Assembly (NCBI GenBank): GCA_045616685.1
Contig: JAZLHF010000014.1
Location: 1-64,000, forward strand
Length of the DNA: 64,000 bases
Origin: UBA1764 sp045616685
GTDB taxonomy: Bacteria > Bacillota > Clostridia > Peptostreptococcales > Anaerovoracaceae
Direction: 5' to 3'
The notes under the pieces were generated by a model that searched no databases, was not told the DNA's origin, and saw nothing but the letters and a program-made list of their open reading frames with translations. Of the stretch, positions 33,830 to 41,768 are shown one piece after another. Both the position numbers and the translations under genes were made by a program. How positions within the stretch are numbered: position 1 is the first letter of the stretch; every line of letters starts with the position of its first letter.

Positions 33830-34933
33830 TTAATGTTTCTGTATAATCTGTGCAATTCTTAACGCTGCTTTTCCATCCCCATAAGGGTTAATGCTATGCG
33901 CCATTTTGTCATATTCAGCCTTGTTATCCAGCAATTCTTTGGCAAGTTCATATACTTTTTTTCGCTCGACCCCAGCCATTTTGACTGTTCCTGCCGCAAC
34001 TGCTTCTGGTCTTTCAGTTTCTTTTCTAACAACCAGTACTGGTTTACCAAGGCTTGGAGCTTCTTCCTGGATTCCACCGCTATCGGTAATAATAAAGAAA
34101 GATTTGCTCTGAAGTTTTACAAATGGTTGATAAGTCAAAGGCTCAATCAGGTGAATGTTTTTAATGTCGCCCAAGTACTGATTGGCTTCTTCTCTAACCT
34201 TTGGATTCATGTGAACAGGGTATACGACTTCAACATCATCATATTCTTTTGCAATATCAGCAATTGCTGAGAAAATTTCTGCCATATATTCGCCAAGGTT
34301 TTCTCTTCTGTGACATGTAACAGTTATGACTCTTTTATTTTCAAAGTCGATGTTTTTTAAAGTTTCATCTTCAAATTCGTAAGGCTTATTTGCTGTCTCA
34401 AGAAGAGCATCAATTACAGTGTTACCTGTGATATAAATATTCTTGTCATCAATCCCTTCACGAAGTAAGTTCTGTTTATTTCTTTCTGTAGGAGCGAAAT
34501 GTAAATCGGCAATGTCTCCTGTAAGCACACGATTCATTTCTTCTGGGAAAGGAGAATATTTATCGTATGTACGAAGACCGGCTTCGACATGTCCAACAGA
34601 AATCTGTTGATAGTAGCAAGCAAGCGCGGTTGCAAATGTTGTTGATGTGTCTCCGTGAACTAAAACTAAATCAGGTTTTTCTTTTACGAGAACCTCCTCC
34701 ATCCCTTTGATTACATTTGCAGTAATCATCGATAGAGTTTGATTTGGTTTCATTATATTAAGATCGTAATCAGGAACAATTTCAAAAAGCTTAAGGACCT
34801 GGTCGAGCATTTCACGGTGCTGCGCTGTTACGCATACTACACACTCGATTCCATCAGTTTCTTTTAAAGCCTTTACCACTGGGGCCATCTTTATAGCTTC
34901 AGGTCTGGTTCCAAAGACTGTCATCACTTTCAT
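33830..34933 (-). CDS. wecB: UDP-N-acetylglucosamine 2-epimerase
   Basis: The 367-residue non-hydrolysing epimerase shows GTRPEAIKMAPV at the start, HGDTSTTFA, the GHVEAGLRT loop, TCHRRENLG and SGGIQEEA with the ERPE motif. It converts UDP-GlcNAc to UDP-ManNAc for wall polymers such as teichoic acid linkage units. It overlaps the upstream glycosyl-phosphate transferase gene by one base, which supports a shared role in cell-envelope synthesis. It ends at a strong terminator. Confidence 0.95.
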   Translation of the reverse strand: MKVMTVFGTRPEAIKMAPVVKALKETDGIECVVCVTAQHREMLDQVLKLFEIVPDYDLNIMKPNQTLSMITANVIKGMEEVLVKEKPDLVLVHGDTSTTFATALACYYQQISVGHVEAGLRTYDKYSPFPEEMNRVLTGDIADLHFAPTERNKQNLLREGIDDKNIYITGNTVIDALLETANKPYEFEDETLKNIDFENKRVITVTCHRRENLGEYMAEIFSAIADIAKEYDDVEVVYPVHMNPKVREEANQYLGDIKNIHLIEPLTYQPFVKLQSKSFFIITDSGGIQEEAPSLGKPVLVVRKETERPEAVAAGTVKMAGVERKKVYELAKELLDNKAEYDKMAHSINPYGDGKAALRIAQIIQKH

Positions 34934-35997
34934 TATTTAATATCCTCTTCAGATTCTTCTACATTTTCTGTTGGGTCTTTCCCAAGAAATACCCAAATAA
35001 GGGTTAAACCAATTACTGCAAGAATTAAAGCCTGGGCGCGCATACGCATTGTCCAAAGAATGCCAGCAACGCCCATGATTGCAGAAATGCAATAAAGGGC
35101 AATTACTGCACGGCGTTGACCGATTCCAAGTGCCATAATTCTATGATGAAGATGCCCTTTATCAGCCTTCATAATTGGTCTATGATTTGCGACTCTTCTT
35201 ACGATAGCAAACGATGTATCAAAGATTGGAAGTGCAAGAATGATAATAGGGATAAAGCTTACAAATAATACTGTACCCTTTGTTGATGACACCCCAATAA
35301 GAGACATTGTTGCAAGACAATATCCAAGGAGCATTGAACCGGTATCCCCCATAAAGATTTTTGCTGGATGGAAGTTGTAAAATAAGAAACCAAGCGCGGC
35401 TCCGGCAATAGCAAGAACAAGCGCACAAGTTTCTGGGCGACCAGCAATGAAACTTGTGTATGCTACGGCGAAACAAGAAATAATTGACACGCCTGCGGCA
35501 AGTCCATCAAGACCATCAATTAAATTAATTGTGTTTGTGATACCTACTACCCAAAGAACAGTTAATATAATAGAAACAATCCCAGGAAATTCAATATAGC
35601 TTCCGTTAAAAATATTTGAAATTGCAAATACACGTACACTAAAGTAGCACGGTACGAGAGCAGCGATAATCTGACCGATAAGTTTTTGAACTGGCTTAAG
35701 CCCTTTTAAGTCATCAATTAAACCAACGATTACGATTATGGTTGCTCCGGCAAGAAAACCTCTTACCTGAACTGCCCCAAGCGATCCTTCAGTTCTTGGA
35801 ACACATATCAAAATTGATACAAGCATTGCAATGTAAATTCCAAGTCCCCCAAAACGTGGAATTGGATGATTATGCATTCTTCTTGTATCTTTTGGCACAT
35901 CCATTGCGCCAATCTTAGGCGCTAATTTTATTGCGATAGGCGTTAATATAGCTGAAATAACTGTAGCTAAAATAAAACCTTGTAAAAAATCTAGCAT
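34933..35997 (-). CDS. Undecaprenyl-phosphate GlcNAc-1-phosphate transferase (WecA/TagO type)
   Basis: The 354-residue polytopic protein has about ten helices. It carries the MraY/WecA-family signatures: GLIDDLKGLKP with the metal-binding Asp pair, NLIDGLDGLAAG and FMGDTGSMLLG, and a late HLHHRI motif specific to the WecA/TagO group. It transfers GlcNAc-1-P to undecaprenyl phosphate, the first step of many wall polymers. It sits directly before the UDP-GlcNAc epimerase gene. Confidence 0.93.
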   Translation of the reverse strand: MLDFLQGFILATVISAILTPIAIKLAPKIGAMDVPKDTRRMHNHPIPRFGGLGIYIAMLVSILICVPRTEGSLGAVQVRGFLAGATIIVIVGLIDDLKGLKPVQKLIGQIIAALVPCYFSVRVFAISNIFNGSYIEFPGIVSIILTVLWVVGITNTINLIDGLDGLAAGVSIISCFAVAYTSFIAGRPETCALVLAIAGAALGFLFYNFHPAKIFMGDTGSMLLGYCLATMSLIGVSSTKGTVLFVSFIPIIILALPIFDTSFAIVRRVANHRPIMKADKGHLHHRIMALGIGQRRAVIALYCISAIMGVAGILWTMRMRAQALILAVIGLTLIWVFLGKDPTENVEESEEDIK

Positions 35998-35998
35998 A

Positions 35999-36445
35999 TC
36001 ACTTTAAAATATCTACCTGAATTCCTGCTTCTTTAATCATTGCTTCACCAAGTTCATCTGGATAGCTTTCTTTAATAACGATGCGTTTTATTCCGGCATT
36101 GATAATCATCTTTGTACAAATTGCGCATGGCTGAGTTGTGCAATATAATGTTGCGCCTTCTACGCTTGCGCCGGTGCATGCAGCCTGAATGATTGCATTC
36201 TGTTCTGCATGAAGGCCTCTACAAAGCTCATGTCGCTGGCCACTTGGTACGCAAAGCTTTTCACGAAGGCAACCAGTTTCGCTGCAGTGAGTAATATTCT
36301 TTGGAGTTCCATTATAGCCAGTTGCAATTACTCGGTTGTCATTTACGATAACTGCACCCACTCCACGGCGAAGACATGTTGTTCGAGTTCTTGCGAGCTC
36401 TGCCATGTCCATAAAATATTCGTCCCAACTTGGTCTTTTATCCAT
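35999..36445 (-). CDS. comEB: dCMP deaminase (ComEB-like)
   Basis: The 148-residue protein has the zinc-binding cytidine/deoxycytidylate deaminase motifs HAEQNAI and PCAICTKM. An insertion with CLREKLCVPSGQRHE before the HAE motif is typical of dCMP deaminases. It makes dUMP for thymidylate synthesis. It shares a start/stop overlap with truA and precedes the wecA-type gene by one base, so the block from glnS to wecB is closely packed. Confidence 0.92.
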   Translation of the reverse strand: MDKRPSWDEYFMDMAELARTRTTCLRRGVGAVIVNDNRVIATGYNGTPKNITHCSETGCLREKLCVPSGQRHELCRGLHAEQNAIIQAACTGASVEGATLYCTTQPCAICTKMIINAGIKRIVIKESYPDELGEAMIKEAGIQVDILK

Positions 36446-37206
36446 TAGAAAAACACCTCATCTAAGTAAAGCCCTTGCGGCGGGGCCGTATGTCCAGCTT
36501 TACCTCTATCTTTTGCATTAACTATTTCTTTAACATCGTTTGGTTCTAATTTGTGAAGTCCAACCTCAACTAAAGTTCCAACGATAATTCTAACCATATT
36601 ATATAAGAAGCCATCGCCTTCAATTGAAATAGTGATGTCATCTCCATTTTGATCAACTGTAAGTTTATAAACTGTCCTTACTGTTGATTCGTGAACTGTA
36701 CTGCCAGCAGTCTCGAATGATTTAAAATCGTGAGTGCCAACAATGTGTTCACAAGCTTTTCTCATCGCATCAACATCGAGTGGATTTGATACTTGATAAA
36801 ATTGAGTGCGGCGGAAAGGAGATTTTTCTTTGGCATTATTTATCTTATAGATATATCTCTTTCCTTTTGCATCGTGTCTAGCATGAAAGTCTTCAGGCAT
36901 TTCTTTAACACCGATAATTCTAACATCGCTTACGCCCTCGAGTTTATCAAATGCAAGAATATCATTTACTGCTCTTGCAATGTGCTCGGTTGGAATTCCT
37001 TCATTATCGAGAATAAGCGTGGCACATTGTGCCTTCGCATGCACGCCCGAATCAGTCCTCGATGTGCCAGCAATTTCAACAGGCTTGCCGATAATTATGC
37101 TTAGAGCGTTTTCAACTTCGCCCTGCACAGTGCGAAAGTTCGCCTGTCTTTGCCATCCGCAAAAATTCGTACCGTCATATGCAATTGTGAGCAGTATATT
37201 ACGCAT
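36445..37206 (-). CDS. truA: tRNA pseudouridine synthase A
   Basis: The 253-residue protein has the catalytic motif GTSRTDSGVHA with the active aspartate at about residue 52, YDGTNFCGWQ at the start, and the RRTQFY and YNMVRIIVGTLVEVG segments of the TruA core. It pseudouridylates positions 38-40 of tRNAs. No clear ribosome binding site lies before ATG 37206; instead a GC-rich folded region ends 14 bases upstream. Confidence 0.95.
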   Translation of the reverse strand: MRNILLTIAYDGTNFCGWQRQANFRTVQGEVENALSIIIGKPVEIAGTSRTDSGVHAKAQCATLILDNEGIPTEHIARAVNDILAFDKLEGVSDVRIIGVKEMPEDFHARHDAKGKRYIYKINNAKEKSPFRRTQFYQVSNPLDVDAMRKACEHIVGTHDFKSFETAGSTVHESTVRTVYKLTVDQNGDDITISIEGDGFLYNMVRIIVGTLVEVGLHKLEPNDVKEIVNAKDRGKAGHTAPPQGLYLDEVFF

Positions 37207-37219
37207 ATATATTATTACT

Positions 37220-37297
37220 GGGGTCCTGCCGCTCAGCAGACCTCATGCAATGCGGGCGATTAGCGTCCTCGGCATGAGCCTCTCTTCGCGTCACCCC
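37220..37297 (-). other. GC-rich structured segment between glnS and truA
   Basis: Read on the minus strand: outer stem GGGGT/ACCCC (37297-37293 with 37224-37220), inner stem GCTCATGC/GCATGAG (around 37278-37272 with 37248-37242) and a small CTGC/GCAG hairpin (37239-37226). The stretch is much richer in G and C than the flanking genes. It may be a folded RNA leader of truA or a small mobile repeat. I do not recognise a known riboswitch in it. Confidence 0.5.
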
Positions 37298-37312
37298 TCC
37301 GGTGCTTATTTA

Positions 37313-38944
37313 TTACTTCTTCCAGGATGACTTAAGTCCTACAATCTGATTGAATACTGGTGCGCCTGGCTTTGACAGCACAGTGTCACAAATATAGTAT
37401 CCGTTGCGGAAGAACTGATAGCGCTCTCCGGCAGGGGCATCCTTAAGGCTTGGCTCTGCCTTTGCAATTAAATCTTCACGCGAGTCTGGATCAAATTCAT
37501 TGTAACCAGTTTCTTCGTTTGGATATGCAAGGTATCCGTACTGACGAACAGAAATATCAACTGCAGTACTTGCTTCTACCCAGTGAATAGTTCCTTTTAC
37601 CTTGCGAGTATCTGCGCCCGGGGTACCTGATTTTGTATCAGGATCGTATGTACAATGCAAGCATGTTACGTTGCCATCAGAATCTTTTTCAATGCTATTA
37701 CAAGTTACGAAGTAAGCGTTCTTTAAACGAACTTCGTTGCCAGGGAACAGCCTAAAGTACTTCTTTGCAGGGACTTCCATGAAATCATCCTGTTCAACCC
37801 AAAGTTCACGTCCAAATGGAATTTCGCGAATCCCGGCATTTTCATCGGCAGGATTATTTTCAATAGGAAGCATTTCTATCTGTCCTTGTGGATAGTTATC
37901 GATGATAAGCTTAAGAGGTTTTAAGATTACCATCTTGTTATCAACCTTGCCATTGAGGTCATCACGAACGAAAACTTCGAGCTGACTCATGTCAATCAGT
38001 GAATTTGCTTTTGCTACGCCGATTGCATCGCAGAAATTTCTTAATGCTGCCGGAGTATAACCACGTCTACGCATACCAGCAATTGTGCAAAGTCTTGGAT
38101 CGTCCCATCCTTCAACGTTTCCCTCAAGAACAAGCTTCTTAATATTACGCTTGCTCATGATTGTGTTTGTAAGGTTAAGCTTTGCAAATTCTATCTGCTG
38201 TGGTGGCTCTTTCCAATCGAGTGACTGAAGAACCCAGTTATAAAATGGTCTGTGATCTTCGAATTCGAGTGTACAAAGGGAGTGTGTGATCCCTTCAATA
38301 GCATCTTCAAGAGGATGAGCGAAGTCATACATTGGATAGATGCACCACTTGTCTCCTGTATTCTGATGCTTTACATGCATTACTCTGTAGATAACAGGAT
38401 CTCTCATATTCATATTTGGAGAAGCCATATCAATCTTTGCACGCAGAACTCTTTCGCCATCACCATATTTACCGTTCTTCATGTCTTCAAAAATTTGAAG
38501 GTTTTCTTCGATTGGTCTGTCACGCCATGGAGAGTTCTTCCCCGGTTCTGTCAGCGTACCACGCGTTTCTCTAATTTGATCTGCACTATATTCACAGACA
38601 TATGCTTTACCGCGCTTAATCAGTTCGACAGCACATTCGTACATTTTGTCGAAATAATTTGAAGCTTTGTTAAGGTTATTCCATTCGAAGCCGAGCCACT
38701 TAACGTCTTCTTCGATTGAGCCAACGAATTCATCGTCTTCGTTTACTGGATTTGTATCATCATATCTAAGGTTACACTTTCCGCCGTACTTAAGAGCTGT
38801 TCCAAAGTTAAGGCAGATTGATTTACAGTGACCTATGTGAAGGTAGCCATTTGGCTCTGGCGGGAATCTTGTGATGATCTCATGAGAGTATTTACCTTCA
38901 GCGATGTCTTTATCAATTATGTCGTGAATAAAATTGCTTTCCAT
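37313..38944 (-). CDS. glnS: Glutamine--tRNA ligase
   Basis: The 543-residue class Ic synthetase has PPEPNGYLHIGHCKS (HIGH motif) near residue 30 and IMSKRNIKKL (MSK motif) near residue 265, then two anticodon-binding beta-barrels. It matches bacterial GlnRS in length. In clostridia GlnRS is present in only part of the lineages, and its presence implies direct Gln-tRNA charging. AAGGAGAC precedes the ATG. Its -35 region overlaps the large hairpin at 39004-39074. Confidence 0.96.
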   Translation of the reverse strand: MESNFIHDIIDKDIAEGKYSHEIITRFPPEPNGYLHIGHCKSICLNFGTALKYGGKCNLRYDDTNPVNEDDEFVGSIEEDVKWLGFEWNNLNKASNYFDKMYECAVELIKRGKAYVCEYSADQIRETRGTLTEPGKNSPWRDRPIEENLQIFEDMKNGKYGDGERVLRAKIDMASPNMNMRDPVIYRVMHVKHQNTGDKWCIYPMYDFAHPLEDAIEGITHSLCTLEFEDHRPFYNWVLQSLDWKEPPQQIEFAKLNLTNTIMSKRNIKKLVLEGNVEGWDDPRLCTIAGMRRRGYTPAALRNFCDAIGVAKANSLIDMSQLEVFVRDDLNGKVDNKMVILKPLKLIIDNYPQGQIEMLPIENNPADENAGIREIPFGRELWVEQDDFMEVPAKKYFRLFPGNEVRLKNAYFVTCNSIEKDSDGNVTCLHCTYDPDTKSGTPGADTRKVKGTIHWVEASTAVDISVRQYGYLAYPNEETGYNEFDPDSREDLIAKAEPSLKDAPAGERYQFFRNGYYICDTVLSKPGAPVFNQIVGLKSSWKK

Positions 38945-38987
38945 ATATAAAAAGTCTCCTTTTCTTTTACATAGTCATACATAGTAC

Positions 38988-38993
38988 ATTATA
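38988..38993 (-). promoter_or_regulatory. -10 box of glnS
   Basis: TATAAT on the minus strand, 44 bases upstream of the glnS start codon. The -35 at 39011-39016 (GTGCAA) is poor and lies within one arm of the hairpin. Confidence 0.55.
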
Positions 38994-39003
38994 GCACAGC
39001 AGG

Positions 39004-39074
39004 CTTGAATTTGCACGCTCGGGCCTCGTGCGGCCTTCGCGCTACGCTTCAATTCCTCGCTTAGCAAATTCAAG
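39004..39074. repeat. Large palindromic element between glnS and asnC
   Basis: CTTGAATTTGC (39004-39014) pairs perfectly with GCAAATTCAAG (39064-39074). Outer GCAC/GTGC arms (38994-38997, 39079-39082) and an inner GGCC/GGCC pair add to the stem. The 49-base loop is GC-rich. It looks like a small palindromic repeat or MITE remnant; no second copy is seen in this window. Confidence 0.55.
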
Positions 39075-39083
39075 TCTCTGTGC

Positions 39084-39112
39084 TTGCGGAGCCGAAATAA
39101 TTTTGGTATATT
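39084..39112 (+). promoter_or_regulatory. Promoter of the Lrp/AsnC regulator gene
   Basis: TTGCGG (39084-39089), a 17-base gap and TATATT (39107-39112), directly right of the palindromic element. The start codon is at 39145 after AGGAGAT. Confidence 0.65.
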
Positions 39113-39144
39113 ATTAATATACTTGAATTTTAGGAGATATAATC

Positions 39145-39612
39145 ATGGCAACTGACAGTATAGACGTAAAAATTCTGGAGATTTTACAGGACAATGCAAG
39201 GGTTTCAATTTCAGACCTTTCAAAGAAGGTAAACTTATCCCTTTCTGCTGTATCTGAAAGACTTAGAAAGCTTGAACAGGGGAAAATTATCGAGCAATAT
39301 ACTACTATTATTTCTCCGGCAGCAATGGCCAAGGAGCTTTCAGTGCTTATGCTCGTAAGTCTCGAAAGCACAACTGGAACAGCTGTAAAAGAACTTCAAC
39401 TTTTCGTTGACAATGCAGATGAGATTTTGGAATGCCACCACATCACTGGGGAATACGATTATGCATTAAAGATCACAACAAAGAATACGGAAACTTTGGA
39501 AAAGTTAATGTCTACAATAAAGAGCATTTCTGGCGTTCGTCATTGCCAGACAAACGTTATTCTTTCAAGTAGCAAGAAACGCTATAGCGTTGTGCCGACT
39601 GCAGCAAGATAG
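39145..39612 (+). CDS. Lrp/AsnC-family transcriptional regulator
   Basis: The 155-residue protein has an N-terminal helix-turn-helix (about 6-50, with DNARVSISDLSKKV and SLSAVSERLRKLE) and a C-terminal RAM ligand-binding domain (about 65-145, with HHITGEYDYALKI). Such proteins form octamers, bind amino acids and regulate amino-acid metabolism. It stands alone with its own promoter and terminator. Targets cannot be told from this window. Confidence 0.93.
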   Translation: MATDSIDVKILEILQDNARVSISDLSKKVNLSLSAVSERLRKLEQGKIIEQYTTIISPAAMAKELSVLMLVSLESTTGTAVKELQLFVDNADEILECHHITGEYDYALKITTKNTETLEKLMSTIKSISGVRHCQTNVILSSSKKRYSVVPTAAR

Positions 39613-39627
39613 TTATTTAAAAAATAA

Positions 39628-39656
39628 AAACCCCGGAAGGCAATCTTCCGGGGTTT
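39628..39656. terminator. Bidirectional terminator
   Basis: AAACCCCGGAAG (39628-39639) pairs with CTTCCGGGGTTT (39645-39656) around GCAAT; T-rich and A-rich flanks on both sides serve the convergent genes. Confidence 0.92.
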
Positions 39657-39666
39657 GTTTTACTAT

Positions 39667-40221
39667 TTATTCTGCTCCTCGTTTTTCCTTATCAATATAC
39701 TTAGCATAAATAAATATTGAGAAGTTAATTGATAATAAGAAATTTGAGATTACAATTGGATAAACTGATGAAGGAGCTTTGGTGCAAAGGCATGAAACCA
39801 AAAGAACCACATTGGCAATGAAATCCACATATGATAACTTGGCTGATTTATCCTTCCCCAAGTCTTTTCCAAAGGCTACGATTGCTACGCAAATAGGAAC
39901 AATAATGTTAACTAAAATAGCAATGCAAAGACCTGTGTTAAAACCAAACTGTACTGCATTAACAATAGGAGCAATCAGGGATACAACAGAACTTGCAAAA
40001 TATAAGAACATATATGCCTGGAAGAATTCTGCTACTCCTTTTTTATATTCACTACCTGTATAAATAACACCAAGAATTAATGCAAGAGTACAAATTGCTG
40101 CATTAACCATCATAATTGATGAAAGTGTGCTAAATTGTGAAATTACGAAAACTATTGCAAGTAAGATTAAAACTTCATTAATAATTGCAATATTTTTTAA
40201 TTCAAACTTCTTGGATTCCAT
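39667..40221 (-). CDS. Membrane protein related to the tandem-array family II
   Basis: The 184-residue protein has about six hydrophobic helices. A central cytoplasmic loop reads FGKDLGKDKSAK and the C-terminus is AKYIDKEKRGAE. These two landmarks match the family II members of the tandem array at 53896 and 56295 (AGKDLGKTK loop and CGKYLDKAERGTK end) and occupy the same places in the protein. The rest has diverged. The function is unknown. It stands as a single gene with its own start, outside the tRNA-Pro island, so it may be the resident relative of the array. Confidence 0.65.
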   Translation of the reverse strand: MESKKFELKNIAIINEVLILLAIVFVISQFSTLSSIMMVNAAICTLALILGVIYTGSEYKKGVAEFFQAYMFLYFASSVVSLIAPIVNAVQFGFNTGLCIAILVNIIVPICVAIVAFGKDLGKDKSAKLSYVDFIANVVLLVSCLCTKAPSSVYPIVISNFLLSINFSIFIYAKYIDKEKRGAE

Positions 40222-40309
40222 ATGTAAGTCCCTCCACTAATATTCCTATTTTATCACTTTTTTGTTAAAAACAACACATAAAATTGGGATATTTAGAGTT
40301 TTAGATAAG

Positions 40310-41344
40310 TTATAAGGTATTTTCTAGTATCGCATCAATAACGATTTCTCCGACCTTAAAGATGTTTTCCATTGCTGGATTAAAAATATCTAAAGTTTCT
40401 TCGTTTTCCTGATCGATTCCTTCACTCCAGTCAATTGTGGTATCCCAAAGCATCTCTGGGAAGTTTCCATCAACAAAAACATCAACATTTACACTTCCAC
40501 GCATGATAATCAATCTATCCAAAAGGCCAAATCTTTCACAAACAGAAGCCGTAACTATGTCTTCCATTTCTGTTAATGCATATGGATCTGTGCAGTCATA
40601 TGTATTGACAATATCTAAAGCTCTTTGGTGTTCGATTTCACCCTTCCAATAATTATCGCTTGTAACAGATGTCCCTTTGATAACTTGTGGCTCTCGATTA
40701 ATCCATTCTTCACCAGTAAAATTTCTTTCTAAAGTTGCTTTTGCAATTTCTGTAGTTGAAAGTTTAATATCTTTTGTAAGATCATAAATCTTGTTGATTA
40801 ATTCTTGATTCATCACTTTGCAATCCATTGTATCAAATGATACATCATGAAACCATGTTGGTGAATTTGAATCTTTCAGTTCGGTGCTGTCAACTGAATG
40901 CCCAAGATCAAAATCGCAAATAGCAGTTTCAAGAACCACATCGCCAAATACTGTGGTTCCAACGGCGCCTCCGGCACAACCAGGAGAAACTACATACGCA
41001 TTAGAAAAATCAAATCGCAAGTCGCTAAACACCGATGTTTCGGCAATTGCTGTGTTGGTTTTCCCATATCCTGGAATGCACATGGCAACTTTGTTGTCAG
41101 GGTTGTAGTAAATAACTGTGCCCTCGGTCGTTGTATATTCTTCGCTGCCTTGAAGATATTTTTCGTAGAAGTACTGCGCTTCTCCGGCAGCATCGCCGAC
41201 CATTTCACCTACTTCAAAATGTGGAATGATGAGCACGCTTACTTCGTTTTTAACCTCAGCTGCTTGTTGTGCACCGCAACTGCACAGCAATAACGAACAT
41301 ATTAGTAATAAAATGCAAAAAGTCTTTTTGGTTAGTTTATTCAT
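40310..41344 (-). CDS. Lipoprotein of the purine nucleoside permease (NUP) family
   Basis: The 344-residue precursor has a lipoprotein signal (about 6-22, lipobox LCSC) and then a domain with nucleoside-phosphorylase-like features: IIPHFEVGEM, CIPGYGKTNTA, VVSPGCAGGAVG and DFDLGH. This is the NUP (PF06516) pattern; bacterial members are thought to bind or process nucleosides at the surface. I set the start at ATG 41344, preceded by AAGGGAAG, because the signal peptide begins there; the frame runs on to 41440. It overlaps the upstream gene by eight bases. Confidence 0.78.
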   Translation of the reverse strand: MNKLTKKTFCILLLICSLLLCSCGAQQAAEVKNEVSVLIIPHFEVGEMVGDAAGEAQYFYEKYLQGSEEYTTTEGTVIYYNPDNKVAMCIPGYGKTNTAIAETSVFSDLRFDFSNAYVVSPGCAGGAVGTTVFGDVVLETAICDFDLGHSVDSTELKDSNSPTWFHDVSFDTMDCKVMNQELINKIYDLTKDIKLSTTEIAKATLERNFTGEEWINREPQVIKGTSVTSDNYWKGEIEHQRALDIVNTYDCTDPYALTEMEDIVTASVCERFGLLDRLIIMRGSVNVDVFVDGNFPEMLWDTTIDWSEGIDQENEETLDIFNPAMENIFKVGEIVIDAILENTL

Positions 41345-41753
41345 TGTCTTCCCTTGGATAAAATTCTGCACCGATTGGATGCTGTTCAATAAATACGCAT
41401 TCTTGGTTGAATTGTTCAACAATTTCATCAGCGAGTTCATAGAGACTGCCGTGGATGATGTAGTTGAAGGAAATCACGATAGATCTTTCGAGCACCATTT
41501 CTCCTTCGTTATTCCAGAATCCTTCACTTGTATGCATGTTGTATCCAACTACATACTTTGGACAAATCTTATTCAAGATATCAATAGCTTCTTCTTCTGA
41601 AATCTTTTGTTCTCCGGTGTCTTTATCTTTCAAACCAAGATAGATTATGTATTGGTATTGTTCTGTTTTTTTCTCGAGCGTCTTAACTCGTTTTAAAAGT
41701 GCACATATGCAACAAAGACAAAGTGCAATTAATGTAAATTGAAAATATGTCAT
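41337..41753 (-). CDS. Hypothetical membrane-anchored protein
   Basis: The 138-residue protein has one N-terminal helix (about 4-20) and a soluble domain with a charged helix (about 25-40) and strands ending in GAEFYP. I do not recognise the family. The gene is coupled by overlap to the nucleoside-permease-like lipoprotein and starts 15 bases after the alcohol dehydrogenase stop. Confidence 0.5.
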   Translation of the reverse strand: MTYFQFTLIALCLCCICALLKRVKTLEKKTEQYQYIIYLGLKDKDTGEQKISEEEAIDILNKICPKYVVGYNMHTSEGFWNNEGEMVLERSIVISFNYIIHGSLYELADEIVEQFNQECVFIEQHPIGAEFYPREDNE

Positions 41754-41768
41754 TTAAAAGCCTTCTGA

